From: Chloroflexota bacterium
Lineage (GTDB): Bacteria > Chloroflexota > Anaerolineae > UBA7937
NCBI GenBank assembly: GCA_003453555.1
Contig: DMLA01000021.1
Span: 1-7,794, forward strand
Length of the DNA: 7,794 nt
Reading direction: 5' to 3'
The position numbers and the translations under genes were made by a program. The notes under the pieces are model-generated. The model was not told the DNA's origin, did not search any database, and saw only the letters and a list, made by a program, of their open reading frames with translations. Position 1 is the stretch's first letter. Each line of letters opens with the position of its first letter. Below, one piece after another: positions 5,143 to 7,794 of the stretch.

Positions 5143-6959
5143 GTTCTAGGTGGTTCAAAAACGGGTTGGTCTATCTTCTCATCATCGTCGCCGTGGGGGC
5201 TCTTTTCTTCAATGTCCTCTCTCCCTCTGAGAGTTTGACCACCGTTCCTTTAAATGAGGTGGCCCAGGAGGCCAAGAAAGGCAATATAAAGGAGATCGTC
5301 GATTCGGGTGGCGAACTCACGGTAACTCTTGCCTCTGGAGAGGAGGTGCGCTCCCGTAAGGACCGAACCTCGGATATCACCGAGGTACTCAGGAACCTGG
5401 GGGTAACGGAAGATCAGTTAAGCAACATCTCCCTCGAGTTTAGGGAGCCCAGCGAATTCGGCAATTGGATCGGTATCTTGACCTCTCTGCTTCCAGCCAT
5501 CCTCTTCGGCGGTCTCCTTTTCTTTATGATGCGCCAGGCCCAAAGTGGCAACAACCAGGCTTTATCGTTCGGTAAGAGCCGAGCCCGCCTGTCCAGCGGC
5601 GACACGCCCACCGTCACCTTCGCCGATGTGGCAGGGGTGGAGGAGGCGAAGGAGGAACTCCGGGAGGTGGTAGAGTTTCTCAAGGAGCCGGAGAAGTTCA
5701 TCGCTCTAGGGGCTCGCATCCCCAAGGGGGTGCTGATGGTGGGGCCCCCAGGGTGTGGCAAGACCCTCATGGCGCGAGCGGTAGCCGGGGAAGCGAACGT
5801 TCCTTTCTTCTCCATCTCGGGCTCCGAGTTTGTGGAGATGTTTGTGGGGGTCGGCGCCTCTAGGGTGAGGGATCTCTTTGGTCAGGCGAAGCGGAACTCC
5901 CCTTGCATCGTCTTCGTGGACGAGCTAGATGCCGTGGGGCGCCATCGAGGCGCCGGTTTGGGCGGCAGCCACGATGAGAGGGAGCAGACCCTTAACCAGA
6001 TCCTAGTGGAGATGGACGGCTTCGACACCGATACCAACGTCATCGTCATCGCTGCCACCAACCGACCGGATATCTTGGACCCGGCGCTTCTGCGCCCTGG
6101 CCGTTTCGATAGACGGGTGGTCTTGGATCGGCCGGATATGAGGGGGCGCCGCGCCATCCTGGATATCCATGTCCGGGGTAAGCCTCTGGCCGAGGGGGTG
6201 GATCTGGACGTCGTGGCTAAGCAGACCCCTGGCTTCTCCGGGGCTGACATAGAGAACTTGGTGAACGAGGCGGCTATCCTCGCTGCCCGCCGCAGCAAGA
6301 AGGCTGTCGACATGGAGGAGATGCAGGAGGCGATCGAGAGGGTGATCGCCGGGCCGGAGAGAAAGAGCCGCCTCATCAGCGATGAGGAGCGGAATATCAT
6401 AGCCCATCACGAAGCGGGCCACGTGTTGGTGATGAAGATGTTGCCCAACTGCGACCCGGTGCATAAGGTCTCCATCGTCTCCCGGGGGATGGCTTTGGGC
6501 TACACCATGCCCCTTCCCGAGGATGACCGGTATCTGATGGCCCGCTCCAAGTTCGAGGATGAATTGGCTGGCCTTCTGGGGGGACGGGCGGCGGAGGAAC
6601 TCATCTTCAACGATGTGACCACCGGTGCGGCGAACGATCTGGAGCGAGCCACGGGGTTAGCCCGCAAGATGGTCACCGAGTACGGGATGAGCGAGAGGCT
6701 GGGGCCGCTCACCTTCGGGCGGAAGGAGGAGCTGGTCTTCTTGGGGCGGGAGATCGGCGAGCAGCGTAACTATAGCGAAGAGGTGGCCCAAGCCATCGAC
6801 GAGGAGATCCGCCGCCTTATCAGCGAGGCGCACGAGAAGGCCAGGAGCATCCTCACCCAGCACAAGGATACCTTGATCCGACTAGCCAAGAAACTGATAG
6901 AGGTGGAGAGCCTGGAGGGGGAGGAACTAGAGGCCGTCCTTTCGGGGGTGCCAGCCTGA
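5139..6959 (+). CDS. ftsH: ATP-dependent zinc metalloprotease FtsH
   Basis: Membrane-bound hexameric AAA+ protease that extracts and degrades unassembled membrane proteins and some regulators. The product has 606 residues from the chosen GTG. Transmembrane helices lie at about 9-26 and 110-131, with an extracytoplasmic loop between them. The AAA+ core has Walker A GPPGCGKT (202-209, Cys where Thr is usual), the pore loop FVGVG (235-239), Walker B IVFVDELDA (257-265) and the second region of homology ATNRPDILDPALLRPGRFDR (306-325). The protease domain has the zinc site HEAGH (424-428) and the third ligand Asp500 in TTGAANDLERAT. All key residues are present and the length is normal. GTG at 5139 is preferred over TTG at 5106 because GGAGG lies 5 nt upstream and the protein then starts MSSRWFKNGLVYLL. 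It diverges from the kinase operon and ends before an intrinsic terminator. Confidence 0.98.
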   Translation: MSSRWFKNGLVYLLIIVAVGALFFNVLSPSESLTTVPLNEVAQEAKKGNIKEIVDSGGELTVTLASGEEVRSRKDRTSDITEVLRNLGVTEDQLSNISLEFREPSEFGNWIGILTSLLPAILFGGLLFFMMRQAQSGNNQALSFGKSRARLSSGDTPTVTFADVAGVEEAKEELREVVEFLKEPEKFIALGARIPKGVLMVGPPGCGKTLMARAVAGEANVPFFSISGSEFVEMFVGVGASRVRDLFGQAKRNSPCIVFVDELDAVGRHRGAGLGGSHDEREQTLNQILVEMDGFDTDTNVIVIAATNRPDILDPALLRPGRFDRRVVLDRPDMRGRRAILDIHVRGKPLAEGVDLDVVAKQTPGFSGADIENLVNEAAILAARRSKKAVDMEEMQEAIERVIAGPERKSRLISDEERNIIAHHEAGHVLVMKMLPNCDPVHKVSIVSRGMALGYTMPLPEDDRYLMARSKFEDELAGLLGGRAAEELIFNDVTTGAANDLERATGLARKMVTEYGMSERLGPLTFGRKEELVFLGREIGEQRNYSEEVAQAIDEEIRRLISEAHEKARSILTQHKDTLIRLAKKLIEVESLEGEELEAVLSGVPA

Positions 6960-6965
6960 TATAAT
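6957..6965 (+). promoter_or_regulatory. Possible extended -10 promoter at the ftsH stop
   Basis: TGATATAAT matches the extended -10 form TG-N-TATAAT, and its first three bases are the ftsH stop codon. No good -35 is found 16-18 nt upstream. Initiation near 6972 would place the hairpin at 6981-7009 at the very 5' end of the thioesterase transcript. Confidence 0.35.
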
Positions 6966-6980
6966 CCTCTGGTGAGAGAT

Positions 6981-7009
6981 GAGCCGAGCCAAGAGCCTCG
7001 GCTCTTTTT
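6981..7009 (+). terminator. Intrinsic terminator after ftsH
   Basis: A perfect 8-bp stem, GAGCCGAG with CTCGGCTC, closes an 8-nt loop and is followed at once by TTTTT (7005-7009). It lies 21 nt after the ftsH stop. The frame from an ATG at 6979 runs through it, but the following gene is better started at 7042. Confidence 0.8.
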
Positions 7010-7041
7010 ACGCTGGTCAACAAATAGAGGAGTTGCTAGCC

Positions 7042-7437
7042 ATGGCCAAACAAGGGCTTGCCCCTGGTCTTAGGGGAGAGGTGAAACTGGTGGTCAGGGA
7101 GGAAGATACCGCCCAGCATTTAGGGAGCGGGAACGTAGCCGTCTTGGCTACCCCTCGGATGATCACCCTCATGGAGATGGCCGGTGTAGCCGCCGTAGAT
7201 CATCTTCTCCCCCCGGGCCAGGCCACGGTAGGGGGTGAGGTCCACGTGCGCCATCTGGCACCCACACCCCTGGGCATGGAAGTGGTGGTTAGGTCGGAAT
7301 TGATAAAGGTGGAAGGACGCAGGTTGACCTTTCGGGTTGAAGCCTTCGATGAGAGGGAGAAGGTAGGGGAGGGGAGCAACATACGGTTCATCGTGGATCT
7401 GGCGAAGTTTAGGGAGAAGGTAAAGACTAAAGGCTGA
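7042..7437 (+). CDS. Hotdog-fold acyl-CoA thioesterase, FlK-like
   Basis: Predicted cytoplasmic thioesterase of 131 residues, of the family named for fluoroacetyl-CoA thioesterase FlK. The pattern EEDTAQHLGSGNVAVLATP, TLMEMAG, TVGGEVHVRHLAPTPLGM, EGRRLTFRVEAFDE and the final IRFIVDLAKF follow the family throughout. Thr37, Glu45 and His71 keep exactly the spacing of the FlK catalytic residues Thr42, Glu50 and His76. The FlK gate phenylalanines 33 and 36 would correspond to Gly28 and Asn31, so fluoroacetyl-CoA is not the likely substrate; a small acyl-CoA housekeeping or detoxifying role is an inference. ATG at 7042 is preferred over 6979 because GAGGAG lies 9 nt upstream, the family usually starts near here, and the longer N-terminus would be encoded by the ftsH terminator. 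No strong promoter is seen after that terminator. Confidence 0.88.
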   Translation: MAKQGLAPGLRGEVKLVVREEDTAQHLGSGNVAVLATPRMITLMEMAGVAAVDHLLPPGQATVGGEVHVRHLAPTPLGMEVVVRSELIKVEGRRLTFRVEAFDEREKVGEGSNIRFIVDLAKFREKVKTKG

Positions 7438-7502
7438 ACTTTCTTCGCCCTGGACTTGGATACCTCTTGGATTCCTCACTATCTTGGCGATTGAGCTCTT
7501 CT

Positions 7503-7631
7503 TCAACGTTTCTCCGCGCAGGCCCTATCAAATTCAACCTCATCGGTGAATTCTCCCCTCAAGGAACGATTTCGGCAGAATAAGCATATATAGTTATAGG
7601 AGCGCTTGTAGCATCCGGGACCGCTTTGCAT
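7503..7631 (-). CDS. Possible small four-cysteine protein (42 residues)
   Basis: The ATG at 7631-7629 opens 42 codons on the minus strand, ending at TGA (7503-7505). The product has Cys7, Cys16, Cys19 and Cys38, with YICLFCRNRS forming a CxxC knuckle, and is rich in Arg and Glu towards the C-terminus. This composition is protein-like and could bind a metal. Against it, no ribosome binding site or promoter is visible, and its start codon overlaps the divergent sigma factor start within GCATGG. It resembles no family I can name. It may be real, a remnant, or chance in a 192-nt spacer that otherwise shows no gene and no clear terminator. Confidence 0.22.
   Translation of the reverse strand: MQSGPGCYKRSYNYICLFCRNRSLRGEFTDEVEFDRACAEKR
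7563..7590 (+). promoter_or_regulatory. Possible ECF-type promoter before the sigma gene
   Basis: GGAAC (7563-7567) matches the common -35 core of ECF sigma promoters, with an AT-rich CATATA stretch 17 nt further on (7585-7590). ECF genes often control themselves, so autoregulation is possible. No convincing sigma-70 -35 pairs with the TATATAG stretch here. The evidence is weak. Confidence 0.25.
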
Positions 7632-7794
7632 GGAAGACGAGATAATAAAGCGTTGTCAAAAAGGAGAGAGCGAGGCGTTTCGATGGTTAGTGGATGAATA
7701 TGGGGATCTAGCCTATCGGACAGCTTATCTGATGACCAACGACCACCAACTGGCAGAGGAGGTCATTCAGGAAGCCTTCCTCGATGCTTGGCGG
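7630..7794 (+). CDS. ECF-type RNA polymerase sigma factor, N-terminal part
   Basis: The first 55 codons of a sigma-70 family protein, cut off by the window end. The visible part is sigma region 2: KGESEAFRWLVDEYGDLAYR, then TAYLMTNDHQLAEEVIQEAF and LDAWR. Region 2 binds the RNA polymerase clamp and the -10 element. The short distance from the start to this motif, with no region 1.1, indicates an ECF (group IV) factor, which usually redirects transcription after an extracytoplasmic signal. The start is uncertain: the ATG at 7630 has only GGGA about 11 nt upstream. An anti-sigma factor often follows such genes, but that would lie outside the window. Confidence 0.87.
   Translation, partial: MEDEIIKRCQKGESEAFRWLVDEYGDLAYRTAYLMTNDHQLAEEVIQEAFLDAWR

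Noticed and set aside
7120..7506. Minus-strand frame of 128 codons under the thioesterase
   Set aside because: Antisense shadow of a well-supported gene, with no family match or start signal.

Overview
The window looks like chromosomal DNA of a free-living bacterium. It is moderately GC-rich, and most starts are GTG or TTG with strong GGAGG-type ribosome binding sites. The FtsH N-terminus, the FlK-type thioesterase and the tRNA-linked regulator would fit a Chloroflexota-like lineage, but this is an impression from protein style, not a proven assignment. No transposon, prophage, CRISPR array or toxin-antitoxin cassette is visible.

The layout is two divergent arms separated at about 4878-5044. 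The leftward arm (minus strand), in order of transcription, holds: a promoter at 4850-4877; a P-loop kinase (4217-4831); a decayed diacylglycerol-kinase-type gene (3945-4220) joined to its neighbours by ATGA and GTGA overlaps; a Ca2+/H+ antiporter (2917-3948); a promoter at 2887-2915; secG (2641-2865); a family 5 peptide-type substrate-binding protein (987-2630); a near-consensus promoter at 958-986; tRNA-Leu(CAG) (866-949); and an OmpR/PhoB-type regulator (128-853) whose phospho-acceptor Asp is Gly. At the left edge a further leftward promoter (57-85) drives a gene outside the window. It is flanked by a tandem 11-bp repeat (101-122) and by an operator-like palindrome over its predicted start point (41-58).

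The rightward arm holds ftsH (5139-6959) behind its own promoter and a possible 17-codon leader ORF, an intrinsic terminator (6981-7009), a hotdog-fold acyl-CoA thioesterase of the FlK type (7042-7437), a 192-nt spacer with a possible 42-residue four-cysteine ORF on the minus strand, and the first 55 codons of an ECF-type sigma factor cut by the window end.

The theme is housekeeping at the membrane: SecG (export), FtsH (membrane proteolysis), a cation antiporter and a solute-binding protein. The parts most worth a second look are: (1) the tRNA-Leu/regulator transcription unit, in which tRNA 3' processing would create the regulator mRNA; (2) the regulator's altered receiver domain together with the tandem repeat beside it; (3) the AGTACC-type operator, with a near copy upstream of ftsH; and (4) the frameshifted lipid-kinase remnant still embedded in an overlapping operon.
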